From Paenibacillus xylanivorans (GTDB taxonomy: Bacteria > Bacillota > Bacilli > Paenibacillales > Paenibacillaceae): DNA of 41,961 nt. The notes under the pieces were generated by a model, which searched no databases, was not told the origin of the DNA, and saw nothing but the letters and a program-made list of their open reading frames with translations. Positions 35,339-41,961 of the stretch are shown here, in pieces (position 1 is the stretch's first letter; each line of letters begins with the position of its first letter). The stretch spans positions 5,479 to 47,439 of the forward strand of contig NZ_LITU01000055.1 of NCBI RefSeq assembly GCF_001280595.1, read 5' to 3'. A program made the position numbers and the translations under genes.

Positions 35339-35367
35339 TTGGGCAAGAAAAGCTATGTATATATAAT
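35339..35367 (+). promoter_or_regulatory. Sigma-A promoter for the OmpR-type two-component system
   Basis: TTGGGC (35339-35344), a 17-base spacer and a consensus TATAAT (35362-35367) lie 94 bases before the ATG at 35461. The rest of the 312-base gap (35149-35460) is AT-rich and contains no gene. Confidence 0.6.
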
Positions 35368-35460
35368 CAATTGCACATGCTCCACCGGCTATGTTAAATT
35401 TCCGGGATACATTTGTTCCAGATTAGAAGTAATAGCAATAACGTGATAAAGGTGAGAATT

Positions 35461-36159
35461 ATGGATATAAATAATATTCTAGTTGTAGACGATGAACCGG
35501 AAATTCGAGAAGCTCTCGTTATTTATTTAAAAAGCAATGATGTAGATGTATTTACGGCCTCTAACGGTTTAGAGGCGCTGGAAATCCTTGAACAAGAAAC
35601 GATTCATCTTATTATCATGGACATCATGATGCCGCAGCTCGACGGAATCAAGACAACATTTAAAATTCGTGAAAACAAAAATATACCGATCATTATGCTT
35701 TCCGCCAAATCGGAGGATAGTGACAAGATCTTGGGGCTCAACGTTGGAGCCGACGACTATATAACGAAACCGTTTAATCCTCTGGAACTGGTAGCAAGAG
35801 TTCGATCTCAGCTACGCCGGTTTACGAATTTAGGTTCCTTCCAATCAATTGGGGAAGAGATCATTCAAGTAAAAGGACTCGTGCTGAACAAAAGCTCGAA
35901 GACTGTTGAGGTGGATGGAGAGGACGTTAGACTGACTGCGAAGGAGTATAAAATTTTGGAGCTGCTGATGGAGAACAAGGGTAGAGTTTTCTCCATTGAT
36001 GAGATTTATGAGCGCGTATGGAATGAACCGATCTTTGCTTCAGAGAATACGGTTGCCGTACATGTGAGAAATATTCGTGAAAAAATTGAGATCAATCCTA
36101 AAGACCCAAAATATTTAAAGGTGGTATGGGGAATTGGATACAAATTCGAGAAAAAGTAA
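35461..36159 (+). CDS. OmpR/PhoB-family response regulator (VanR-like)
   Basis: This 232-residue regulator has a receiver domain (residues 1-120) with acidic pocket Asp10-Asp11, the predicted phosphorylation site Asp54 ('LIIMDIMMP'), Thr/Ser in 'IIMLSAKS' and Lys in 'YITKPFNPLEL'. The C-terminal winged helix is at about 135-230 ('LVLNKSSKTVEVDGEDVRLTAKEYKILELLMENKGRVFSIDEIYERVWNE'). The frame opens upstream at 35413, but ATG 35461 follows AAAGGTGAG with good spacing. It overlaps the kinase start and forms a pair with it. Being divergent from dedA, it may regulate that operon as well as itself. Confidence 0.93.
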   Translation: MDINNILVVDDEPEIREALVIYLKSNDVDVFTASNGLEALEILEQETIHLIIMDIMMPQLDGIKTTFKIRENKNIPIIMLSAKSEDSDKILGLNVGADDYITKPFNPLELVARVRSQLRRFTNLGSFQSIGEEIIQVKGLVLNKSSKTVEVDGEDVRLTAKEYKILELLMENKGRVFSIDEIYERVWNEPIFASENTVAVHVRNIREKIEINPKDPKYLKVVWGIGYKFEKK

Positions 36160-37435
36160 AGCAGATCGAAAGGTGGGAATCGATCTGCTTGTCATCATTG
36201 TCGCCACTATTTTATGGACCTTCATACTTATAAACGAGTATTCATACCTAGGGTTGAGTCTGAGATTTTCAGCGTCCAGTTTTATATTGGAAGTTATTTC
36301 TATTATTATCCTCGGCTTGTTGGCAGCCAGAATATTTCGTTATTATAAAGCACCGCATAATAGACGTTCCTTCTGGCATGGCAGTGTGCTGATAGATTAC
36401 TTTCATATTTGGAGAAACGGTCTTAGAGCCAGCCTGCAATATGGGAGACTAACGTTTGGCCTCATCATTATACTTTTGCTGACTGCGATAGCCGGTATTT
36501 GTTTTTGGGAGGCAGTCACGTATTACGGACAGGGATGGCTCATAATTTTTTTGTTGCTGTATGTGTTGCTTCTTGCTCCATATATACTATCCAAGCTTAG
36601 ACGTTACATCGCTATCATCAACGGGAGCAAAAAGATTGCCGAAGGGAATATTCAGAATTCAATTCAGGATAAAGGAAAGGATTCCTTATCTGAACTTGCT
36701 GGCTATATTAACAATATGAAAGCCGGATATCAAAATGCATTGAATAATCAAATGAAAAGCGAGCGGTTAAAAACTGAACTGATTACCAACGTATCGCATG
36801 ATTTGAAGACCCCGCTTACTTCGATTATCAACTATGTCGATTTATTAAAAAAAGAAAATCATTCTTCTGAAACAGCCCGAGCCTATATTGAAACGCTAGA
36901 TCGTAAGGCGCTGCGACTGAAACTGTTGATTGAAGATTTGTTCGATATTTCAAAGATGGCCAGCGGTACAATAGAGCTGGATATGGAGTACGTCGATGTG
37001 GCAACGTTGTTGACACAAGCGATTGCGGAGTCAAACAACCACATAGGACAAGCGTCGCTCGAAATTCGGGAGAGGATTGCGAAATTTCCAATCCATGCGT
37101 ATTTGGACGGCAACAAAATGTGGCGTGTTTTCGAAAATTTAATTGGCAACGCGCAGAAATACTCACTTCCAGGAACCCGGATCTATATTTATTTGGACGA
37201 GACTGATGATTTGGTAAGATTCAAAATTCAAAATACCTCTGCCTATGAGATTGATTTTGATTCGGAAGAACTGTTCGAGCGGTTCAAAAGAGCAGACGAA
37301 TCCCGCCAGACAGAGGGCTCGGGACTAGGACTGGCTATTGTGAAAAGCATCATTGAGTTGCACGGAGGGAAGATTAAGGTCGAGATTCACGGCGATCAAT
37401 TCAACGTTATTCTGCATTTATCCAAGAAGCGCTGA
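36134..37435 (+). CDS. Sensor histidine kinase (HisKA type)
   Basis: This kinase of up to 433 residues has four predicted N-terminal helices (about residues 14-32, 38-62, 105-127 and 132-150). A HAMP-like linker and a HisKA domain follow, with 'LITNVSHDLKTPLTSIINYVDLL' (His222 counted from TTG). The ATPase domain has 'VFENLIGNAQKYS', 'ELFERFKRADESRQTEGSGLGLAIVKSIIELHGGKI'. There is almost no extracellular loop, which suggests it senses within the membrane or through a partner, like several envelope-stress kinases. TTG 36134 would overlap the regulator by 26 bases; GTG 36173 is the alternative, and neither has a strong ribosome binding site. It is the partner of the upstream regulator. Confidence 0.9.
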   Translation: MDTNSRKSKADRKVGIDLLVIIVATILWTFILINEYSYLGLSLRFSASSFILEVISIIILGLLAARIFRYYKAPHNRRSFWHGSVLIDYFHIWRNGLRASLQYGRLTFGLIIILLLTAIAGICFWEAVTYYGQGWLIIFLLLYVLLLAPYILSKLRRYIAIINGSKKIAEGNIQNSIQDKGKDSLSELAGYINNMKAGYQNALNNQMKSERLKTELITNVSHDLKTPLTSIINYVDLLKKENHSSETARAYIETLDRKALRLKLLIEDLFDISKMASGTIELDMEYVDVATLLTQAIAESNNHIGQASLEIRERIAKFPIHAYLDGNKMWRVFENLIGNAQKYSLPGTRIYIYLDETDDLVRFKIQNTSAYEIDFDSEELFERFKRADESRQTEGSGLGLAIVKSIIELHGGKIKVEIHGDQFNVILHLSKKR

Positions 37436-37508
37436 ATGAAATATAAGATCATCAACATGATACACAAGTTGGTGATATTATATTTTTAACAAATTAAATT
37501 CAAAGGTT

Positions 37509-38642
37509 CTAACTTAATAACCCCCAACGGAAAGCATAGGCAACGACCTGTGTCCGATTTTTGGCACGCAGCTTGGTCATAAGGCTGCTTACGTAATCTC
37601 TCACTGTATACTCGCTTAGGAACAACAAAGAAGCGATTTTCTTGTTATCGTATCCTTCCGCGAGAAGATCGAGAACGGTAGATTCCCTTTCTGTTAATAC
37701 AATGGCCATCGTTTTGGCGGTGTTTTCCTTCTCTTTTCTGGATAAAAACAAACCAATTCTCTTTCCCACTTGTTCGAGCAAATCCAGCTCACTCTTTGTG
37801 CAGTCAAATGAATCTCCCATTTGGTCAAACGTGACCCAGCCATACAATTGATGCTCATGGGCAATCGGTACAAATATGATTGAAGACAACTGAAATAACT
37901 GGATATGCTCGTCCTTTAGATAAGGTTTTGGATTTTTCAAATAGATCGGTCTTTTGGAGTTGAAGATTAGAGTTTGCTCGGTCAATTGTCCTTTCATACT
38001 CTGAACCTTTGGAAGCTCTTCACCGATGACCCCATAGAACTGGTTGGACCAAGGTACATAGGCATAGAAGACACAACGTTTATAATTGAAATACTTCTCA
38101 CATTTTTTAAGGATAAAGGCTAGATCGGAAACTCCGGAAGAACTGACTAGGAGTTGGTTTAATTGGTCCAGCAAACGCAGTTTATGTATTTCGTCATTTT
38201 CCTTCGTATCATGAGTTACAGGCTCCGTATCTGCCCATTTATGAAAGCTATGCATCAGATAAGAAAAAACAGATAACAGGAACATGAGTGGTTCCATCAT
38301 TCGCTGATGTTTCAATTGAATCAATAGAGTCAGCAAAGATTTTTCAAATATAATTTGAAGCCAATGTAAGCTTGCCATATTTAATATGGATAGCTGAGAT
38401 TGAACCCAGGTGTCCAAATAAGAAGAGTAGTGATTTTCCATATTATCCATGTCTGAATGAGTAAATATCCGAAAAAAGGATCCCATCAGCACTTCTGTTT
38501 CGTTCCGATGTGTTTCAGAGATGTTAGTTTCCGAAATCAAGTAAATGTTTGTATTTTCTTCGAGCTGTTTGTTATGCGTTCTGAAAAACAATACAAATTC
38601 CTGAAAAGTCATATCAGTATATGGATGAAAATGTTGTGTCAT
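37509..38642 (-). CDS. LuxR-type regulator with a GAF-like sensor domain
   Basis: This 377-residue transcription factor has an N-terminal helical region (about 1-150) of unknown role and a GAF-like domain at about 165-305 ('LDQLNQLLVSSSGVSDLAFILKKCEKYFNYKRCVFYAYVP...SSIIFVPIAHEHQLYGWVTFDQ'). The C-terminal LuxR helix-turn-helix is at about 315-377 ('LTERESTVLDLLAEGYDNKKIASLLFLSEYTVRDYVSSLMTKLRAKNRTQVVAYAFRWGLL'). There is no receiver domain, so control is probably through a ligand or partner at the GAF domain. It is divergent from the SDR dehydrogenase gene 215 bases away and may control it. AAAGGA sits ten bases before the ATG. Confidence 0.88.
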   Translation of the reverse strand: MTQHFHPYTDMTFQEFVLFFRTHNKQLEENTNIYLISETNISETHRNETEVLMGSFFRIFTHSDMDNMENHYSSYLDTWVQSQLSILNMASLHWLQIIFEKSLLTLLIQLKHQRMMEPLMFLLSVFSYLMHSFHKWADTEPVTHDTKENDEIHKLRLLDQLNQLLVSSSGVSDLAFILKKCEKYFNYKRCVFYAYVPWSNQFYGVIGEELPKVQSMKGQLTEQTLIFNSKRPIYLKNPKPYLKDEHIQLFQLSSIIFVPIAHEHQLYGWVTFDQMGDSFDCTKSELDLLEQVGKRIGLFLSRKEKENTAKTMAIVLTERESTVLDLLAEGYDNKKIASLLFLSEYTVRDYVSSLMTKLRAKNRTQVVAYAFRWGLLS

Positions 38643-38857
38643 AATAAGCCGTTCCTTTCAAATGAAATACCCTACAAATGGGGGATATACAATCCATTAT
38701 TACACAGAACTTTATAGGATAGTATTTCAAAATTAAAGGAGTAAGATTGAAGAGTACAAGTTCTTAAATCTTTTGAGTCCGATTAGGATTTATAAGATGT
38801 TAATGAATGGACAAACTATGTATATATAACTAATGATGAATGGAGCGGTTGAATCGT

Positions 38858-39601
38858 ATGAAATTAAATGAAAAAGTTGCTATTGTTACAGGTGGCGCCA
38901 GTGGAATTGGAGAAGCAACCGTTCGTCTTTTTGCAAAAGAAGGAGCAAAAGTTGTCATTGCTGACTTTTCTGATCATGGTAAGGAACTAGCTGCCGAACT
39001 CAATGGGGAAGGTCTTGATACGTTATTTGTCAAAACAGATGTTACTAAAGAAGAAGATATAAAGCACATGATTAATAAAACCATTGAGAAATACGGTAAG
39101 CTGGATATTATGTATGCTAATGCAGGGGTTGCCGATGACGACACCGCTGACGTATTGTCATATGATAAATGGAAACGAACAATCGATATTAACTTGTCGG
39201 GTGTATTTCTTTCCGATAAATATGCAATCGAACAGTTCCTTAAGCAAGGAAATGGCGGAGTTATTGTGAATGCTGGTTCAATTCACAGCTTCGTTGCGTT
39301 GCCTAAAACAACAGCGTATGCCTCGGCAAAAGGAGGCGTTAAGCTGTTAACTCAGAATTTATGTACTGCTTATGCAAAAGACGGAATTCGTGTCAACGCG
39401 GTATGTCCTGGATACATTGAAACGCCTCTGTTGAAGAACGTAGATGCAAAAAGCAAAGAATATTTAACTTCACTTCATCCACAGGGCAGACTTGGACGAC
39501 CAGAAGAAGTAGCAAAAGCTGTGTTGTTCCTAGCTAGCGATGATGCTAGTTTCGTAAATGGTACTACCTTGCTTGTTGATGGAGGTTATACCGCACATTA
39601 G
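38858..39601 (+). CDS. Short-chain dehydrogenase/reductase (SDR family)
   Basis: This 247-residue NAD(P)-dependent oxidoreductase has the nucleotide motif 'TGGASGIG' (residues 11-18), Asp36 at the end of strand two (which favours NAD+ over NADP+) and NAG at 88-90. The catalytic set is Asn112, Ser141, Tyr154 and Lys158 ('YASAKGG'). The ending 'LVDGGYTAH' is typical of classical SDRs. The substrate alcohol or ketone cannot be told. The frame also offers ATG 38840, but GGAG (38842-38845) lies inside that extension and serves ATG 38858. A very strong terminator follows, so this is a single-gene unit. Confidence 0.92.
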   Translation: MKLNEKVAIVTGGASGIGEATVRLFAKEGAKVVIADFSDHGKELAAELNGEGLDTLFVKTDVTKEEDIKHMINKTIEKYGKLDIMYANAGVADDDTADVLSYDKWKRTIDINLSGVFLSDKYAIEQFLKQGNGGVIVNAGSIHSFVALPKTTAYASAKGGVKLLTQNLCTAYAKDGIRVNAVCPGYIETPLLKNVDAKSKEYLTSLHPQGRLGRPEEVAKAVLFLASDDASFVNGTTLLVDGGYTAH

Positions 39602-39651
39602 TTTTGGTAAGATAAAAGATGGTATCTGAAAACAGATTATCAAATCGAAAT

Positions 39652-39698
39652 AAACCTCTAATCATTGAAGACTTCTTCAATGATTAGAGGTTTTCTTT
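39652..39698 (+). terminator. Strong rho-independent terminator after the SDR gene
   Basis: A perfect 19-bp stem (39652-39670 with 39675-39693, core CCTCTAATCATTGAAG) has a four-base loop and is followed by TCTTTT. Confidence 0.9.
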
Positions 39699-40093
39699 TA
39701 CATACGAAGGTCAAGGCAACAGAATTATATTTTCAAGTTTTTAATTAATTAATTCAATCTCTTGTGCAATAATAGTAGGAGGCATGGTGTCCAATTGTTC
39801 GTTTTCGACCTTGAAGCGCATTTTTGAACCTACCGTGAACATAAGAACGCTACACTCCATAAGCTCAATTAAATTGTTTCATTTTTTGAAAAACGCGATT
39901 TATCAGTACCTTTGCGCCCTAACCATCAGGCAAGCTACGGCACTGGCATGGATCGATAACTGTCAGTAATGCCTTTGAAGCACTTGCCGTAAATAATCAA
40001 AGACCTATTAGAAACGAATTCATATAAAAAGCGCTTTGAACAAATCGAGAAGCACTGGAATTTTGGCCTGGAACTAAGGAGAACTTCTTAAAT
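39699..40093. other. Gene-poor stretch, possibly with decayed coding sequence
   Basis: I see no intact gene. One plus-strand frame (about 39990-40092) reads IIKDLLETNSYKKRFEQIEK then HWNFGLELRRTS and a stop. It has protein-like composition but no start codon or ribosome binding site, so it may be a gene remnant. I recognise no family. Confidence 0.3.
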
Positions 40094-40130
40094 AGCCTCC
40101 AATACCATTATTGAAATGGACTTGGAGGCT
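40094..40130 (-). terminator. Hairpin downstream of the Tet(L)-like gene
   Basis: AGCCTCCAA (40094-40102) pairs with TTGGAGGCT (40122-40130), and an inner CCATT/AATGG pair extends the stem. It sits 46 bases past the efflux gene stop on the minus strand, but the following T content is weak, so its role as terminator is uncertain. Confidence 0.4.
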
Positions 40131-40176
40131 TCATGTTCTAATTAATGAAGCTCCAGAAAATCCCTAGAGCAGTAAA

Positions 40177-41544
40177 TCATTGACGATTGCGCTTGTACGA
40201 CAGAGCGAACAGGAGGCCGCCAAACGTCACGAGCGCAATAAATATCAGCATCATATTGCTGTAAAGCGCGGCTGTTTGACTGGTTACGGTCGCGATTAGG
40301 GGGGAGTTTAGCCACGACTTCGTCAGCAGTCCGCCCACACCGGCAATGCCAATACCTTCGGCAAGGAAACAGGCGAAGTTGAGCATGCCCATTCCGGAAC
40401 CTGCTTCATCCGGCTCGAGCGTCTTGGCGACACTTGCCGAAACGACAGTTTTTACAAACGAAAGACCTCCAAACGTCAGGATAATCGAACCTGTAATAAG
40501 CCAAGGCGCTCGATCCGTATAGAAGAGTACGATCAGAAAACCGGCGACAATCATGCCAAGCCCGGACAACATCCCGGCGATATGGCCCCGGCGGTCAGCC
40601 AGCATCCCGCCGAGCATCCCGAACAAGATGACACTTAATGTGCCCGGAAACAGAATGGCGCTTCCGATGAGGCCGGTCGGCATATGGTACACCGCTCTCA
40701 TCAAATAAGGCACCATGGAAAAGAAACCGGCGACCGTGCCGAGCAGCAAGGCACCGGTGAGCACACCGGCAATATACCTTTTCTTCCGAAATAGGAACGG
40801 TTCCAGAAACGGTGCCTGTTGCCGGCGGATATGAAGAGCGAGAAGCCCGAACAGAACCAGACTTGCAGTGAGGTAAATCCAATGGTAAAGCGTTGTGAAC
40901 AGCGCAAACGAGAGAATGCCGACGGATAGCAGAACGGCCCCGGTAATATCGAATGATTTTCTTTCCGAAGTCTCGTCGGGCAGAGTCCGTAGTACGAAAG
41001 GAAGGGCTAGCAGCGACAGCAAGGGCAGTGTGAATAACAAGGACCAATGAATATAGTCGGAAATCGCACCTCCGATGACCGGGCCGATCCCCTCGCCAAA
41101 TGCAACCACAGAGCCAATCAGGCCGAACGCCTTGCCCTGTTTTCCCGGTTCGACAATCTTGACGATGATCACCATAATAAGCGATGGAACTGCCGAAGCG
41201 CCAACTCCCTGAAAAAAACGCGCGATCAGAACGCCCGGATACCAGGTATGACACAATAGGCCGGCAATCGAACCGAAACCGTAGATCAGAATACCGAATA
41301 ACAGCAACTTTCTCATATCTATATGTTCCGATATCTTACCGTACACAGCGATGCCAATGGCGAAGGATAGCGAGAAGCAGGTATTAGTCCAATTTGCCGC
41401 CGACGGTGGAATATCAAAATAAGCGGCAATATCCGGCAATGTTACGTTAAACATGGTTTCGTTCATAACGCTGAAAAACGTTAAAATGCTCAGCCAAAGG
41501 ATGAATCGTGACGCGTGAACTTCATTTCGATGTAGCACTTGCAT
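40177..41544 (-). CDS. Tet(L)/Tet(K)-like MFS efflux protein (DHA2, 14 helices)
   Basis: This 455-residue antiporter, nearly the length of Tet(L) (458), exchanges H+ (and in relatives Na+/K+) for a drug, in Tet(L) a tetracycline-metal complex. It follows Tet(L) through most of its length: 'NVTLPDIA', 'NWTNTCFSLSFAIGIAVYGKISEHI', 'GKAFGLIGSVVAFGEGIGP' (motif C with Glu151), 'DYIHWSLL', 'GTVAGFFSMVPYLMR', 'GSAILFPGTLSVILFGMLGG', 'GGLSFVKTVVSASVAKTL' and 'GSGMGMLNFACFLAEGIGIAGVGGLL'. A tet(L)-type leader peptide and hairpin precede it, which argues for translational induction. GC content is clearly higher than that of the AT-rich flanks, so the gene may have been acquired. True tetracycline resistance is not proven by sequence alone. 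Confidence 0.88.
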   Translation of the reverse strand: MQVLHRNEVHASRFILWLSILTFFSVMNETMFNVTLPDIAAYFDIPPSAANWTNTCFSLSFAIGIAVYGKISEHIDMRKLLLFGILIYGFGSIAGLLCHTWYPGVLIARFFQGVGASAVPSLIMVIIVKIVEPGKQGKAFGLIGSVVAFGEGIGPVIGGAISDYIHWSLLFTLPLLSLLALPFVLRTLPDETSERKSFDITGAVLLSVGILSFALFTTLYHWIYLTASLVLFGLLALHIRRQQAPFLEPFLFRKKRYIAGVLTGALLLGTVAGFFSMVPYLMRAVYHMPTGLIGSAILFPGTLSVILFGMLGGMLADRRGHIAGMLSGLGMIVAGFLIVLFYTDRAPWLITGSIILTFGGLSFVKTVVSASVAKTLEPDEAGSGMGMLNFACFLAEGIGIAGVGGLLTKSWLNSPLIATVTSQTAALYSNMMLIFIALVTFGGLLFALSYKRNRQ

Positions 41545-41548
41545 ATAA

Positions 41549-41567
41549 CCCCTTTAAGATGAAGGGG
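41549..41567 (-). promoter_or_regulatory. Hairpin sequestering the ribosome binding site of the Tet(L)-like gene
   Basis: On the minus strand CCCCTT (41567-41562) pairs with AAGGGG (41554-41549) around seven bases. The second arm is the ribosome binding site, four bases before the ATG at 41544. In tet(L) a comparable hairpin is opened when ribosomes pass along or stall on the leader. Confidence 0.75.
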
Positions 41568-41588
41568 AATCGCAGTTTATAGGGTCAA

Positions 41589-41639
41589 TTATGCGTCTTC
41601 CCCTAAATGTTGTACCCTTACAGAATTGTTTTGCCGCAT
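41589..41639 (-). CDS. Leader peptide of tet(L)/tet(K) type (16 residues)
   Basis: The minus-strand ATG at 41639 follows GGAGG (plus-strand 41651-41655) and encodes MRQNNSVRVQHLGEDA, ending in TAA at 41591-41589. Compared with the 20-residue tet(L) leader recalled from the literature (MKCNECNRVQ, then LKEGSVSLTL), Met1, Asn4, Arg8, Val9 and Gln10 agree without gaps. After the TAA the same frame continues Leu-Thr-Leu-stop exactly as the tet(L) leader ends. Codon 17 is therefore a stop where tet(L) has Ser. The following bases ACCCTATAAACT are also shared with the tet(L) leader region as I remember it. It should set basal and drug-induced translation of the efflux gene 45 bases downstream. Confidence 0.72.
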   Translation of the reverse strand: MRQNNSVRVQHLGEDA

Positions 41640-41682
41640 GATATAATACGCCTCCAAATATGTGAAATTAAAAAATAAATAA

Positions 41683-41915
41683 ATACAATTTTATCATATC
41701 CTGTTAAAAGAAGTAAGGAGAAGATTAGTTGAAAGAATAAATCATCAACACATCGAAGATATTTCTCATATATATGGTTTTGCAAATTCCTATAAGGCGA
41801 AAAGAGTATTGTATTATTCAATAGATTCGATGAAAATAATACACTAATTAATGCATTTAGTTCGGAAATTAGTAACTCTTATGCTGAAATTGAGGATGAG
41901 GAAAAGAATAGATAG
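41683..41915 (+). pseudogene. Possible frameshifted gene fragment at the right edge
   Basis: One frame reads LLKEVRRRLVERINHQHIED then ISHIYGFANSYKAKRVLY from 41701 and stops at TAA 41845. The frame two bases later continues LFNRFDENNTLINAFSSEIS then NSYAEIEDEEKNR to TAG at 41915. Joined near 41813 they make one protein-like sequence, so a single indel may have broken a gene. There is no start codon with a ribosome binding site, and I recognise no family. Confidence 0.28.
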
Positions 41916-41961
41916 AGACATAGTATATAGAGGTAAACAGAGGCGGTTAGATGTTGGAAAA

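Noticed and set aside
39784..39969. A 61-codon plus-strand frame in the gap after the SDR terminator
   Set aside because: GGAGG lies just ahead of a nearby ATG, but the product has no recognisable pattern and the region is otherwise decayed; I did not call it as a gene.
40030..40045. AAAGCGCTTT resembling a CcpA site
   Set aside because: The core is a palindrome, but the flanking consensus bases are wrong and it lies downstream of the efflux gene with no promoter in reach.
41618..41821. A 67-codon minus-strand frame
   Set aside because: It overlaps the leader peptide and its upstream region in another frame; composition reflects AT-rich DNA and it lacks a ribosome binding site.

Overview
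The window looks like chromosomal DNA of a Paenibacillus-like, low-to-mid GC Firmicute. The reasons are strong GGAGG-type ribosome binding sites, ATP-binding-cassette (CUT1) sugar permeases with no ATPase beside them, paired YesM/YesN-type regulators, lipobox solute-binding proteins, a DUF5696/YIP1 module and a secreted lichenase very close to Bacillus BglS. I saw no rRNA, tRNA, CRISPR array, intact insertion sequence or phage gene.

Layout. (1) Positions 1-8622 are a carbohydrate-uptake locus. Two permease pairs flank two membrane-anchored surface proteins (an NHL propeller fused to YIP1, and a DUF5696 protein), and a lipoprotein binding protein follows. (2) 8792-11887 is a GH38 alpha-mannosidase closed by a strong terminator. 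(3) 12006-14871 holds an AraC-type regulator divergent from a sugar isomerase/epimerase and a Gfo/Idh/MocA dehydrogenase. (4) 15147-20122 is a second binding lipoprotein followed by a YesN/YesM two-component pair. Regions 1-4 read as sensing, surface capture, import and cytoplasmic catabolism of a glycan or its fragments; mannose-containing material is the best guess because of the GH38 enzyme. (5) 20129-23800 contains another AraC regulator, a MATE exporter, a LacA/Maa-type acetyltransferase and two tiny ORFs. (6) 23801-27626 is a purine nucleoside salvage group: a Mga/PRD-like regulator, DeoD, the remnant of an NCS2 purine permease, and NupC. (7) 27733-31094 mixes a broken NPCBM/LRR gene, a FAD monooxygenase, the lichenase with a catabolite-repression site, and a 5'-truncated gene. 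(8) 31422-39601 carries a Na+/H+ antiporter, a small membrane protein, a DedA/methyltransferase pair, an OmpR-type two-component system, a LuxR/GAF regulator and an SDR dehydrogenase. (9) 40177-41639 (minus strand) is a Tet(L)/Tet(K)-like efflux gene with a leader peptide and hairpin that match the tet(L) translational attenuator.

The most notable points are these. The efflux gene has a tet(L)-type leader with a stop at codon 17 of the ancestral 20-codon frame and a hairpin covering the ribosome binding site. The DeoD homologue has Ser at both positions (204 and 217) that are the catalytic Asp and Arg of E. coli DeoD. The double-permease plus membrane-anchored NHL-YIP1/DUF5696 module is a poorly described glycan-uptake system. 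The DUF5696 and MATE genes appear to lack a normal start codon where one is expected. All functional statements are from reading the sequence and remembered families; no search was run.
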